Shown: in pieces, positions 1-8,722 of the stretch
How the letters are laid out: each line of letters begins with the position of its first letter
Position numbering within the stretch: the stretch's first letter is position 1
Assembly (NCBI GenBank): GCA_029006755.1
Contig: JAQXGO010000107.1
Location: 1 to 32,139 of the forward strand
Source: Clostridia bacterium
Lineage (GTDB): Bacteria > Bacillota > Clostridia > UMGS1883 > UMGS1540
Reading direction: 5' to 3'
DNA length: 32,139 bases
The notes under the pieces: generated by a model
What the model saw: the letters and a program-made list of their open reading frames with translations, nothing else
What the model was told of the DNA's origin: nothing
Databases searched by the model: none
Position numbers and translations under genes: made by a program

Positions 1-564
1 CAAGTTGAGTATTCCTTTGACGGCAATAAAATCCTGTTTTATTTTACTGCAAACGGACGTGTTGATTTCCGTGAGCTTGTGAAGGATCTTGCATCTGTCT
101 TCCGCACACGAATTGAACTTCGCCAGGTTGGTGTACGTGACGAAGCGAAACTTATGGGAGGCCTTTGCGTTTGCGGCCGTCCCTTGTGTTGCAGTACATT
201 TTTAAGTGATTTTCAACCTGTTTCTATAAAAATGGCAAAAGAACAAAATCTTTCACTGAATCCGACAAAAATCTCAGGCACATGCGGTCGTCTTATGTGC
301 TGCCTTAAATATGAGCAGGATGCATACGAAGCGATGAATAAGATTACCCCGCCCGTTGGTGCACTGGTTAAAACACCACGCGGAAACGGCATCGTAATGA
401 GTTCTTCCCTTTTGCAAGGGCTGGTAAAAATCCGATTAAACGGCGATGACGAGGACACGCTGGTAACCTACGCAGTGGATGAGGTGAAACTTTTAAAAAA
501 GCCGCGGCGTGCAGATAAAGCAGATGAAATAGAACTTGAAGAATTGAAGAATCTCGAAGGTTAA
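1..564 (+). CDS. ricT: RicT/YaaT-like PSP1-domain protein (5' end cut off by window)
   Basis: The frame is open from base 1, so the N-terminus lies outside the window; 187 residues remain. It matches the PSP1 domain of RicT (YaaT). Two cysteine clusters are visible, GGLCVCGRPLCC and SGTCGRLMCCLKYE, the cysteine-rich pattern of this family. In Bacillus, RicT works with RicA and RicF in a cytoplasmic complex that carries Fe-S clusters and promotes mRNA maturation by RNase Y, with effects on sporulation and biofilm formation. That role is family knowledge and has not been shown for this organism. The C-terminus is an acidic/lysine-rich tail. A degV-family gene follows 26 bp downstream with no promoter or terminator seen between, so the two are probably co-transcribed. 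Confidence 0.88.
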   Translation, partial: QVEYSFDGNKILFYFTANGRVDFRELVKDLASVFRTRIELRQVGVRDEAKLMGGLCVCGRPLCCSTFLSDFQPVSIKMAKEQNLSLNPTKISGTCGRLMCCLKYEQDAYEAMNKITPPVGALVKTPRGNGIVMSSSLLQGLVKIRLNGDDEDTLVTYAVDEVKLLKKPRRADKADEIELEELKNLEG

Positions 565-590
565 ATTTATATTTGAAAGGATGCATCAGT

Positions 591-1433
591 ATGAATAAAG
601 TAATTATTACGGCAGACAGTTCTTGTGATATGCCTCCAGCTTTACTTCAAAAATATGGCATACCAATCATTCCCTTTTATGTTAATTTCGATAACGAATC
701 TTTTCGGGATAATATTGATATTGACAGGGATACGTTATTTCAACGGGTGAAAGAAACGGGGGTTCTACCTAAAACTGCTTCTATTGCTCCTGCAGATTTT
801 TCTGCTTTCTTTGCAGAACATCTAAAAAATAGTGGCGGCATAGTGCATATTTCTATTGGGTCGCATCTTTCCTCTGCATTCCAAAATGCTACGATTGCCG
901 CAACTGAGTTTGATAACGTTTTTGTGGTCGACAGCCAGGCACTTTCCTCTGCAGAATCATTGATTATTTTGTATGCCGCATCGCTGGCAGAGGCTGGTCA
1001 TGATGCAAAATTGATTGCCGAGGAGGCTACCTCCTATGCTAAGCGGTGTGACATTAGCTTTGTACTCGACACGCTTACTTACATGAGTAAAAGCGGGCGT
1101 TGTAGCAGTATTACATCTTTGGGTGCAAATCTTTTAGGGATTAAACCTGCACTATCCATGAAAGATGGTGATTTAGGCGTTGGAAAAAAGTATCGCGGTA
1201 AAATGAAAATGGTGTTACCAAAATACATAAAAGAGAGACTCGCAGATGCATCTGTCGATTCAACCCGTGCATTTATCACCCACACGGGCGTTGACAACGA
1301 AACAATGGCGCTCGTCATGCAAGCCGTGGAGGAAACTGGCATGTTTAAAGAGATTATTGTCTCTGAGGCTGGTTGTGTAATTGCTTCCCACTGTGGGCCT
1401 GGAACACTTGGTGTTTTATTTGTAAGAGAATAG
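591..1433 (+). CDS. DegV family fatty-acid-binding protein
   Basis: This is a 280-residue DegV-family protein, the usual length. Family members such as FakB bind a fatty acid and present it to the kinase FakA for phosphorylation and phospholipid synthesis. Visible motifs are the N-terminal ITADSSCD, KTASIAP (Thr62) and SIGSHLSSAFQNA (Ser94), where the lipid carboxylate is normally held, and LDTLTYMSKSGRCS. The start was set at ATG 591 because GAAAGGA at 575-581 is well placed for it; an in-frame TTG at 573 would begin before that site. No fakA-like gene is nearby, so the partner and lipid cannot be named. A hairpin terminator follows directly. Confidence 0.92.
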   Translation: MNKVIITADSSCDMPPALLQKYGIPIIPFYVNFDNESFRDNIDIDRDTLFQRVKETGVLPKTASIAPADFSAFFAEHLKNSGGIVHISIGSHLSSAFQNATIAATEFDNVFVVDSQALSSAESLIILYAASLAEAGHDAKLIAEEATSYAKRCDISFVLDTLTYMSKSGRCSSITSLGANLLGIKPALSMKDGDLGVGKKYRGKMKMVLPKYIKERLADASVDSTRAFITHTGVDNETMALVMQAVEETGMFKEIIVSEAGCVIASHCGPGTLGVLFVRE

Positions 1434-1437
1434 TTTT

Positions 1438-1475
1438 GGCGGGCAAAATGCCCGCCCTTCTATATTATTTTTAGC
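1438..1475 (+). terminator. Rho-independent terminator after degV gene
   Basis: A perfect 8-bp stem, GGCGGGCA (1438-1445) with TGCCCGCC (1449-1456), has a 3-nt loop and is followed by a T-rich but interrupted tract. It sits 5 bp after the degV stop and before smc. The broken T-run suggests that some transcription may read through into smc, for which no separate promoter was seen. Confidence 0.75.
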
Positions 1476-1492
1476 AGAAAGGTGGATTGCAT

Positions 1493-4400
1493 GTGTATTT
1501 AAAGAAACTTGATATGGTTGGCTTCAAGTCCTTTAAGGACAAGATTTCCATCTCATTTGACAGTAATATAACAGCAATTGTCGGGCCCAACGGCAGCGGC
1601 AAGAGCAATATCACAGATGCAATTCGCTGGGTACTCGGTGAGCAAAGCGTAAAATCTCTTCGCGGCAGTCGAATGGAAGACGTCATTTTTGCCGGAACAG
1701 CGAAACATAAACCGCTTGGTTTTGCAGAAGTATCCCTTACATTAGATAATTCTACCGGTCTTTTCCCTAGCGACTATACAGAGCTTTGCGTCACAAGGCG
1801 TGTATATAGAAGCGGCGAAAGCGAATATATGCTGAACAAAGTCCCTTGCCGTCTTAAAGATATTCAGGAGATTTTTATGGATACCGGTCTTGGAAGGGAT
1901 GGGTACTCCATTATTGGGCAAGGTAAAATTGATGCAATTCTTTCTGCAAAAGCAGAAGATAGGCGGCAGATTTTTGAAGAGGCTGCCGGCATATCGAAAT
2001 ATAAATATAGAAAAAATGAAGCAAGCCGCAAGTTAGTCGCAACAGAAGAAAATCTAGTTCGTTTGCGTGATATCTCTTCTGAACTATCTGCACGTATCGG
2101 TCCTTTAGAAGCGCAGGCGCGAAAAGCACGAACCTACTTGGATTTGTATGAAAAGTTAAAACGGCTTGAGATCAATCTTTCTCTGCTTGATATCCGCAAT
2201 TTGCAAGAGCAGAAAAAGATATCCTCTGCCCTGTTTGCTGATTCTGAACAAACGTATATAGAAAAAAGCGCATTTTTACATGCATTGCAAGAAAAAGAAC
2301 AATCTTTGTTTTCTAAAATGAAGGACCGCGATATCGAGATGGAGAAATCACGTTCTCTATTGCATGGCACAGCACTTTCTATTAAAGAATGGGAAGGCGA
2401 ATGTGCACTTTGGAAGCAACGCATTGCGGACCTAAACGACAGAGAAAAACGTATTTTAGATGATATTGCACAGAAAGAAGATGACTTAACTTTACTGAAA
2501 GACGAAATACAGCATGCAAAAGATGACATCCAAACAAACACAGAATCCTTATCACAAGCAGAGACAGAGGTTATGAATGCAGAACATGATGTAGAGGCTG
2601 CGGGTGTCACTATCACCACCCAGAGCATGCTTACTGATAGTTTGCATACAAATGCATCTCGCATTTTATTGCAGGCAGAAGACACGAAGCGACGCATTGA
2701 AACGCTTTTAAATGGTGATGCCGCAGAACGACTAAAAGCGCTTACAGCGGAATATGAAGCAACACAGAACAAACTATCTGAGAATAAAAAAGCAAAGGAA
2801 TCCTATGCCGAAAAAAAACACCAATTAGAACAATCTGCCGCAAAGCTTTCAGATGAATTTAATACTCTTGTTAGCCTTAAACCTAAACTTACAACTAAAC
2901 TGCAATCTTTAAAAAATACCTATAACCAAACGCTTCGTGACTTAAATATCCGGCTATCCCGCCAGGCGGCATTATCCGATATGGAACAAAACATGGAGGG
3001 CTACGGCAAAGGCGTACGAGCCATTGTAAACGCACATTTACCGGCACAAATCCATGGCGTTTTATCAAAGCTAATTCACGTGCAGCCAAACTATGTAACA
3101 GCGGTTGAAACGGCCTTAGGCGGCGCACTGCAAAATATTGTTGTAGGGACGGAAGAAGATGCTAAATTGGCTATTGAATACTTAAAGAAAACCCACAACG
3201 GCAGGGCGACTTTTCTCCCTATTTCTGCTATTCACGGCAGAAGATTGGAACAAGAATCCTCTGTTTCACGTATGCCCGGATTTGTAGGTCTTGCCTGTGA
3301 TCTTGTGGACTGTGATGCGATATATAACCAAATTATTTTACACCTTTTAGGCAATGTTGTTGTGGTGAAAACGATTGACAATGCTATTGTAATGACCCGG
3401 AAATTTTCACATCAATTTAAAATTGTTACAATAGAAGGAGAACTATTTCTGCGTGGAGGTTCTATCTCCGGTGGTAGTCGTGGTGGTCAAACCGGTCTTT
3501 TAGGCCGAAGCGATGAAATTGAGAGGCTATGTGAAGAATGTGATACATTGCAGCAGAGTCTTGATGAAACCGAAGAACAGATTGATGCTACTGAGGATAA
3601 AATAGAGGATCTTATACGAAAGATAGAGGATCTACGCACCGAAGCCAGAGATTTAGAAAGCGAAAAACTGAACCTTGCCGGTTCTATACAACTTTGTGAC
3701 ACTCTCATAGAAAATGAAGAAAAACAAAAAGCACGCCTGCAATCTGATATGGACAGCACGCGCGCACAAATATTAAATGCTGACAGCGAGCGTGTAAGAC
3801 TGACAGAGGAGTACAATCAATTAACAGCCCAGCATGAAGCTGCGCTTCAAAACGTTTCTGATGCAAGAACTCTTTTGCAGACCAAAATGCAAGAAAGGGA
3901 TACATTGCGTGACATATTGACCCAAAGACGTGTAGCTGTCAACTCTATCGAAAAAGATTTGGAAGCTAATCAAGCACAGCTCCTTCTTATAGAGAATAAC
4001 ATGCAAAAATTACAGGAAACTATTTTACACTGTCATGCAGAAATTGAATCCATCACTTCTACCCGAAAGGAAATACAGCTTCGTCTTAATAATCGACAAA
4101 TCGATATCGAAAACGCAAAGACACAAGTATTGTCTATGCAGGCAAATTTAGATAAAATGCTGGATGAAAAGGGTGATGCAGATCGGCAAGCCGCAAAGCT
4201 CCGAACGGATATTCAAACTCAAAACGAGTATCTATCTGCTATGCTGGGCGAAAAAGCCAGGCTTGAAGCCAAAATGGAAAAGGTTCAGGAGCATCTCGAT
4301 TCCACAATTAATCATTTATGGGATGCATATGAGCTTACTTATTCTGCTGCCGAAGCTTATCGCGAGGATATTGGCGATCCCAAAGAAGCAAGAAATCAAG

Positions 4401-5053
4401 CTGCCGATTTACGCCGTAGTGTCCGTGCTCTTGGTAGCGTAAATGTTGATGCGATTGAGGAATATGCTGCTGTCAAAGAACGCTACGACTTCATGGAAAC
4501 ACAAATTAATGACCTCGAAAAGGCACGCGGAGAATTGCAAAAAATAATAATAGATATGACCCAAGTAATGACAGAAACCTTCGCAACGCAATTTGCACAA
4601 ATTGCCGCATGCTTTAAAGAAACCTTTGCTGCATTATTTGGCGGAGGCACCGGCAAACTAATCCTTTCAGACCCTTCGCATGTTCTTGAAAGCGGAATCG
4701 AAATTGATATCCAGCCACCCGGAAAAAAACTGCAAAGTCTTTCCCTTTTGTCCGGCGGTGAAAAAGCTTTGACTGCAATCGCCATTTTATTTGCAGTAAT
4801 GCGCGTTAAACCTGCTCCTTTTTGTATTTTGGACGAAATCGAATCTGCCTTGGATGATCATAATATTGCTCGATTTTCCTCATACTTAAGAGATTACGAG
4901 CAAACCCAATTTATCATTGTAACCCATAGACGTGGTACAATGGAAGCCGCAGATATTTTATATGGCGTCACAATGCAAGAAAAAGGAATTTCAAAAATAT
5001 TAACCATGCGACTTGATCGCACGGTGGACGGGAGTGAATATGACATTAGTTGA
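1493..5053 (+). CDS. smc: Chromosome segregation ATPase SMC
   Basis: This is full-length bacterial SMC (1186 aa), the ATPase core of condensin with ScpA/ScpB, which compacts and segregates the chromosome. Walker A GPNGSGKSN is at residues 31-39. Long coiled coils (about 170-490 and 670-1000) flank a hinge at about 500-665 (YGKGVRAIVNAHLP... onwards). The C-terminal head has the ABC signature LLSGGEKAL (about 1085-1093) and Walker B CILDEIESALDD (D1114, E1115). The start is taken as GTG 1493, giving MYLKKLDMVGFKSF like other SMC proteins; AGAAAGGTGG ends at 1484, 8 nt upstream. A TTG at 1487 is only 2 nt from that site. The gene end overlaps the following CARF gene. No ftsY follows, although the two are adjacent in many Firmicutes. 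Confidence 0.97.
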   Translation: MYLKKLDMVGFKSFKDKISISFDSNITAIVGPNGSGKSNITDAIRWVLGEQSVKSLRGSRMEDVIFAGTAKHKPLGFAEVSLTLDNSTGLFPSDYTELCVTRRVYRSGESEYMLNKVPCRLKDIQEIFMDTGLGRDGYSIIGQGKIDAILSAKAEDRRQIFEEAAGISKYKYRKNEASRKLVATEENLVRLRDISSELSARIGPLEAQARKARTYLDLYEKLKRLEINLSLLDIRNLQEQKKISSALFADSEQTYIEKSAFLHALQEKEQSLFSKMKDRDIEMEKSRSLLHGTALSIKEWEGECALWKQRIADLNDREKRILDDIAQKEDDLTLLKDEIQHAKDDIQTNTESLSQAETEVMNAEHDVEAAGVTITTQSMLTDSLHTNASRILLQAEDTKRRIETLLNGDAAERLKALTAEYEATQNKLSENKKAKESYAEKKHQLEQSAAKLSDEFNTLVSLKPKLTTKLQSLKNTYNQTLRDLNIRLSRQAALSDMEQNMEGYGKGVRAIVNAHLPAQIHGVLSKLIHVQPNYVTAVETALGGALQNIVVGTEEDAKLAIEYLKKTHNGRATFLPISAIHGRRLEQESSVSRMPGFVGLACDLVDCDAIYNQIILHLLGNVVVVKTIDNAIVMTRKFSHQFKIVTIEGELFLRGGSISGGSRGGQTGLLGRSDEIERLCEECDTLQQSLDETEEQIDATEDKIEDLIRKIEDLRTEARDLESEKLNLAGSIQLCDTLIENEEKQKARLQSDMDSTRAQILNADSERVRLTEEYNQLTAQHEAALQNVSDARTLLQTKMQERDTLRDILTQRRVAVNSIEKDLEANQAQLLLIENNMQKLQETILHCHAEIESITSTRKEIQLRLNNRQIDIENAKTQVLSMQANLDKMLDEKGDADRQAAKLRTDIQTQNEYLSAMLGEKARLEAKMEKVQEHLDSTINHLWDAYELTYSAAEAYREDIGDPKEARNQAADLRRSVRALGSVNVDAIEEYAAVKERYDFMETQINDLEKARGELQKIIIDMTQVMTETFATQFAQIAACFKETFAALFGGGTGKLILSDPSHVLESGIEIDIQPPGKKLQSLSLLSGGEKALTAIAILFAVMRVKPAPFCILDEIESALDDHNIARFSSYLRDYEQTQFIIVTHRRGTMEAADILYGVTMQEKGISKILTMRLDRTVDGSEYDIS

Positions 5054-6203
5054 GTTTTTTGATGATATTGCCATTCATAATGCTTTCAGTAGTCTGCTCT
5101 TTCATCCGGATCGACTGATTTTGGTCGGTAAGGATAAAAGGAAAATGGATGCCTTTCGCCTGCGCCTCCAATCTGTTTTCTTGTTGCGCGGCCTTCGAAC
5201 TAAAATTGAAATTCTTGTTATCAATAGCAAGAATTATCAAGAGGTACTGCATCAATTTGAAAAGCTATTACAAGTGTACACAGACTGTTATTTTGACATT
5301 ACAGACGGAGAAGAATCTATGCTGGTTGCCGTAGGTGCATTATCCGCTAAACATACAATTCCTATGCATACAGTACATCCAATTCATGGGAGCTTTTCAC
5401 CTATAAATGGGTTTTCTTATCCAACCGCACATTCTATTCAGCTTAGAATTTCAGAATTGATTGCCCTATATGGCGGAAAAATGACTGAAAGCTTTGCACC
5501 AAATCCGCAGGATAATTTCACGCGGCAAGCCTGTATGGACGCATGGGATATATGTAAACAGAATTGTTCCGCATGGAATAGTGCGATTAGCACAATACGA
5601 GCCGCACGCGCTTTTGAAGATGATTTAAATATTTCAATTCGGAAATCTGCCATATCCTCCGCTACAAACCGCAGCAATATGCAAAAATTTCTTGACAGTC
5701 TTGCTGCAAAAAAACTAATCGAAAACTATCGTTCAACCAATTTGACAATTTCCTTTTCCTATCCAAACGAAATCATTCGTCATATGCTCACAAAAGAAGG
5801 TTCCGTTTTGGAACTATACACGTATTATGCAGCTTATGGAAATACCTACACTGCTCCCTTTGACATTAAAACCGGTGTTGTGATTGACTGGCAAACAAAT
5901 CATACACCGGATCATAAAGATGATGTGCTAAATGAAATTGATGTGCTTCTAACGGAAAATGCGGCCCCCGTTTTTATCTCTTGCAAAAACGGCATGACCG
6001 ATACGAATGAGTTATATAAACTTTTTGTTGTTGCCGAACGATTCGGTGGTATGTATGCGAAAAAGATGATTGTGTTGACACACTTTAAGCCAGATGCTGC
6101 TTTTAAGGAACGAGCCCGCAGTCTTGGTATTGCAGTGTTGGAAAATGTGCATCGATTATCCTTTGATACATTCCAAAAAACCCTGACGGACTTTATTCAC
6201 TAA
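5040..6203 (+). CDS. CARF-domain protein of the DUF1887 / Card1-like nuclease family
   Basis: This 387-residue protein starts MTLVEFFDDIAIHNAF, like DUF1887 proteins. It is read as an N-terminal Rossmann-like CARF domain (about 1-150), a middle helical/winged-helix region, and a C-terminal PD-(D/E)XK nuclease fold (about 290-370). The CARF loop expected to hold the nucleotide reads FDITDGEESMLVAVGA (from D86). The nuclease-like segment is LNEIDVLL followed by PVFISCKNG (D301, S314, K316). In type III CRISPR, relatives Card1/Can2 cut nucleic acid when bound by cyclic oligoadenylate. Here there is no CRISPR locus, and the ATG at 5040 overlaps smc by 14 bp with GGACGGGAG upstream, suggesting translational coupling. 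Family assignment is from memory of motifs; the ligand, substrate and activity are unknown. Confidence 0.8.
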   Translation: MTLVEFFDDIAIHNAFSSLLFHPDRLILVGKDKRKMDAFRLRLQSVFLLRGLRTKIEILVINSKNYQEVLHQFEKLLQVYTDCYFDITDGEESMLVAVGALSAKHTIPMHTVHPIHGSFSPINGFSYPTAHSIQLRISELIALYGGKMTESFAPNPQDNFTRQACMDAWDICKQNCSAWNSAISTIRAARAFEDDLNISIRKSAISSATNRSNMQKFLDSLAAKKLIENYRSTNLTISFSYPNEIIRHMLTKEGSVLELYTYYAAYGNTYTAPFDIKTGVVIDWQTNHTPDHKDDVLNEIDVLLTENAAPVFISCKNGMTDTNELYKLFVVAERFGGMYAKKMIVLTHFKPDAAFKERARSLGIAVLENVHRLSFDTFQKTLTDFIH

Positions 6204-6204
6204 A

Positions 6205-6260
6205 CAAAAAGGAGCCGTAGCAAAAATGTTTTGAATCATCATTTTGCTACGGCCCTTTCT
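6205..6260. terminator. Bidirectional terminator between CARF gene and fba
   Basis: A 12-bp perfect stem, GCCGTAGCAAAA (6214-6225) with TTTTGCTACGGC (6242-6253), has T-rich sequence on the plus-strand 3' side and a run of A (T on the minus strand) at 6205-6210. It lies between converging genes and can stop transcription from either side. Confidence 0.88.
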
Positions 6261-6270
6261 ATTTTCTACA

Positions 6271-7218
6271 TTAGCTTAAATCAGCAGCTTTGCCATTGCA
6301 ACCTAAAACTTCAACTAATTTGTGCTTTACAAGACCCTTAATTGCTTCACGAGCAGGCTTTAAATACTGTCTGGGATCAAAGTGATCCGGATGCTCTGCA
6401 AAATGCTTGCGGATGCTACCTGTCATTGCCAGGCGAAGATCAGAGTCAATGTTAATTTTGCAAACACTCATGGAAGCAGCCTTGCGGAGCATATCTTCCG
6501 GAATGCCGATTGCATCAGGCATCTGTCCACCGTTTGCATTGATCATTTCAACAAACTCAGGAATAACAGAGGAAGCACCGTGCAATACGATCGGGAAACC
6601 GGGAAGCTTTTCGCTTACTTTCTCCAAAATATCAAAACGAAGCTGCGGCTTCTGACCGGGCTTAAATTTATAAGCACCATGGCTTGTGCCAATTGCAATT
6701 GCCAACGAGTCAACCCCTGTACGCTCAACGAACTCAATTACCTGTGCAGGATCTGTGTAGGAAGCATCTTCAGCAGAAACATTCACTGCATCTTCAATCC
6801 CTGCTAAACGGCCAAGTTCACCTTCAACTACAACACCCTTATCATGGGCATATTCAACAACCTGCTTGGTCAGTTTAATATTATCTTCAAAGCTATGGTG
6901 AGATCCATCAATCATAACAGAGGTAAAACCACCATCAATGCAGGATTTGCAAAGCTCAAAAGTATCACCATGATCAAGGTGAACACAAATCGGCAGATTG
7001 GTTTCTATAATGGCAGCTACAATCAGCTTCATTAAATAGGTGTGGTTTGCATACTTACGTGCGCCCGCGGAAACCTGCAAAATAAGAGGAGCATTTTCTT
7101 CTTTTGCAGCTTCTGTAATACCCTGAATAATTTCCATGTTGTTCACGTTGAATGCGCCGATTGCGTAGCCGCCTTCATACGCCTTCTTGAACATTTCCGT
7201 AGATGTAACAAGTGCCAT
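6271..7218 (-). CDS. fba: Class II fructose-1,6-bisphosphate aldolase
   Basis: This 315-residue zinc-dependent aldolase is the glycolysis/gluconeogenesis enzyme that interconverts fructose-1,6-bisphosphate with dihydroxyacetone phosphate and glyceraldehyde-3-phosphate in the cytoplasm. Family landmarks are VHLDHGD (D82 catalytic, H83 zinc ligand), VEGELGRLAG (E132/E134), AIGTSHGAYK (H180) and VLHGASS (H213). The close relatives tagatose-bisphosphate and ketose-bisphosphate aldolases share these motifs, but the length and the N-terminus MALVTSTEMFKKAYEGGYAIGAFN are those of the FbaA group common in Clostridia. AAGGAGAG lies just upstream of the ATG. The gene is monocistronic, with its own promoter and a shared terminator. 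Confidence 0.94.
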   Translation of the reverse strand: MALVTSTEMFKKAYEGGYAIGAFNVNNMEIIQGITEAAKEENAPLILQVSAGARKYANHTYLMKLIVAAIIETNLPICVHLDHGDTFELCKSCIDGGFTSVMIDGSHHSFEDNIKLTKQVVEYAHDKGVVVEGELGRLAGIEDAVNVSAEDASYTDPAQVIEFVERTGVDSLAIAIGTSHGAYKFKPGQKPQLRFDILEKVSEKLPGFPIVLHGASSVIPEFVEMINANGGQMPDAIGIPEDMLRKAASMSVCKINIDSDLRLAMTGSIRKHFAEHPDHFDPRQYLKPAREAIKGLVKHKLVEVLGCNGKAADLS

Positions 7219-7256
7219 TACTATCTCTCCTTTTATTTCTTTTCATTTTAAATGAT

Positions 7257-7285
7257 ATAATATCACACCCTTGGAAGGAAGTCAA
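7257..7285 (-). promoter_or_regulatory. Promoter of fba
   Basis: On the minus strand TTGACT (7280-7285) and TATTAT (7257-7262) are separated by exactly 17 bp. The -10 element is 38 bp from the fba ATG. Confidence 0.75.
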
Positions 7286-7333
7286 GACATATTTAAATTT
7301 TTTTAAAATTACTTTTATTTTTTAATAAATCCC

Positions 7334-7362
7334 TTGATTATTTTATTTTCAAGGAGTATAAT
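7334..7362 (+). promoter_or_regulatory. Promoter of the ATP synthase operon
   Basis: TTGATT (7334-7339) and TATAAT (7357-7362) are separated by 17 bp and preceded by a very AT-rich tract (7287-7330) that could act as an UP element. It is divergent from the fba promoter, with 48 bp between the two -35 boxes, so a shared regulator is possible but none is visible. Confidence 0.8.
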
Positions 7363-7422
7363 GGAAAAATAATTGGCAGAGAATGAATAGAAACTTGAAG
7401 GTGCAAAAGGAGAATGTAAAAA

Positions 7423-7695
7423 ATGATCGCTTTATTTTGTGGATTGGGATGTGGACTCTTATCGTTCTTTCTGCTCCGCATATTTGTCAGGTTGTTACTA
7501 AAAGGTGATATGCTGAAAACCTTTTGCGTGTTATTTGCAAAAATGTTGCTGATTGTCACCGTCTTTATTCTCTCTGCAATTTTATGGCACGACGAATTAT
7601 GGGTTACGGGAGCAGGTTTTGCAGGAGTATTGATTCTCTGTGCACTCGTGAATTTTTTTGTTTCATTGAGAAAGAAGGACAAAAAGGATGCGTAA
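7423..7695 (+). CDS. atpI: ATP synthase I-like small membrane protein
   Basis: This 90-residue, very hydrophobic protein has about three membrane-spanning segments (about 1-25, 33-55, 60-83) and a lysine-rich C-terminal tail. It is the first gene of the ATP synthase operon and overlaps atpB by 8 bp. AtpI proteins sit in this position and are thought to help assemble the c-ring, but they diverge strongly in sequence. The assignment therefore rests on position, size and topology more than on residues. AAGGAG precedes the ATG at a good distance. Confidence 0.7.
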   Translation: MIALFCGLGCGLLSFFLLRIFVRLLLKGDMLKTFCVLFAKMLLIVTVFILSAILWHDELWVTGAGFAGVLILCALVNFFVSLRKKDKKDA

Positions 7696-8479
7696 AAACA
7701 AAGAAGCCCGCAAAAAGATGTGGAAAAGAATTTTTTTGGTTTTAGCAATTTATGCTGTAATTACGACTCTGTTATCTATTCTATATAAAGGACATAAAAA
7801 AGAAGCCTTACAAGTTGAAGTGTTTGCCCCCAAAACGGAGATTTTCGGCATCAGCATCAGTCAGTCGATTGTTGTATTTTGGGTGATTATGGCTGTAGTA
7901 ATTGCTTTAGCTATTCTATTTCGGCTTTTTGCAGTTCCAAAGTTTAAGGATGTTCCCCACGGGCTCCAGAATGCAATAGAAGCCAGCATTGAGTATATCG
8001 ACATATTCTCTAAAGGAAAAATCCATGATTGCAGTGACGCTTTAGCCTCTTACATGTTCACTTTAGCCATTGTCCTCATGGGAAGTGAAGCAGCAGAGCT
8101 TTTTGCGGTACGTCCACCCACAGTAGACCTTATATTAACATTTTCCCTGTCGCTTATTACGTTTTTCTTAATCAACTACTATGGAATAAAAAAGAAAGGG
8201 ATTAAAGGGCGTATTAAAGCCATGTCAAGCCCTACCCCATTTATCTTACCTATGAAAATCCTTAGCGACGTTTCAATCCCGGTTTCTCTTGCCTGCCGGC
8301 TTTTCGGCAATATGCTCGGTGGCATGATTGTTATGGATCTTCTTCGTATGGCACTTGGGAGTGCCGGTGTTGGTTTACCTGCTGTAGTAGGGTTATACTT
8401 TAATCTGTTCCACCCTGCAATACAGACATATATATTTATTACATTATCGCTCACTTTTATCAGTGAAGCTACAGAGTAA
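7688..8479 (+). CDS. atpB: F-type ATP synthase subunit a
   Basis: This 263-residue membrane subunit of F0 forms the ion half-channels against the c-ring. Several hydrophobic segments are visible. The essential arginine is in the segment SLACRLFGNMLGGMIV (R204), the most conserved part of the family. The C-terminal helix, IFITLSLTFISEATE, is typical. The N-terminus is basic and overlaps the preceding gene by 8 bp, so translation is probably coupled. It is normal in length for a clostridial a subunit. Confidence 0.95.
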   Translation: MRKNKEARKKMWKRIFLVLAIYAVITTLLSILYKGHKKEALQVEVFAPKTEIFGISISQSIVVFWVIMAVVIALAILFRLFAVPKFKDVPHGLQNAIEASIEYIDIFSKGKIHDCSDALASYMFTLAIVLMGSEAAELFAVRPPTVDLILTFSLSLITFFLINYYGIKKKGIKGRIKAMSSPTPFILPMKILSDVSIPVSLACRLFGNMLGGMIVMDLLRMALGSAGVGLPAVVGLYFNLFHPAIQTYIFITLSLTFISEATE

Positions 8480-8496
8480 GAAAGGATGAATGAAAA

Positions 8497-8706
8497 ATGA
8501 ACGGAATGGCAGCAGCATTGGCACTTCTCCCTACTTTTGGCGCAGCGATTGGTATGGGATTTGCCACCTCAAAGGCAGTGGAGGCCACTGCAAGACAGCC
8601 GGAAGCATCTGGCAAAATTAATTCCATACTACTTTTAGGTCTTGCATTGACAGAGTCTACTGCAATTTATGGCTTTGTTACGGCACTCCTTTTGATCTTC
8701 GTATAG
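8497..8706 (+). CDS. atpE: F-type ATP synthase subunit c
   Basis: This 69-residue hairpin of two membrane helices is the rotor ring proteolipid. The polar loop ARQPEASGK (32-40) contains the invariant RQP. The ion-binding carboxylate is E53 in the second helix, [11 protein letters not shown]. Ser54 next to it resembles sodium-binding c subunits such as Propionigenium. The first-helix position that is Gln in those proteins is Met20 here ([12 protein letters not shown]), so coupling-ion preference cannot be read safely. GAAAGGA lies about 10 nt before the ATG. Confidence 0.96.
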   Translation: MNGMAAALALLPTFGAAIGMGFATSKAVEATARQPEASGKINSILLLGLALTESTAIYGFVTALLLIFV

Positions 8707-8722
8707 AAAGGAGTGTGCAAAA

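Noticed and set aside
2134-2772. A 212-codon antisense open frame inside smc
   Set aside because: It is composed of serine/cysteine-rich low-complexity residues, as expected for the reverse of coiled-coil codons, has no ribosome binding site, and smc is clearly the real gene.
5040-7218. A CRISPR array or cas gene near the CARF gene
   Set aside because: No spaced direct repeats and no Cas-like open frames are present; the neighbours are smc and fba.
8497-8706. Confident call of a sodium-coupled ATP synthase
   Set aside because: The E-S pair is present, but the helix 1 glutamine is replaced by methionine, so the sodium site is incomplete.
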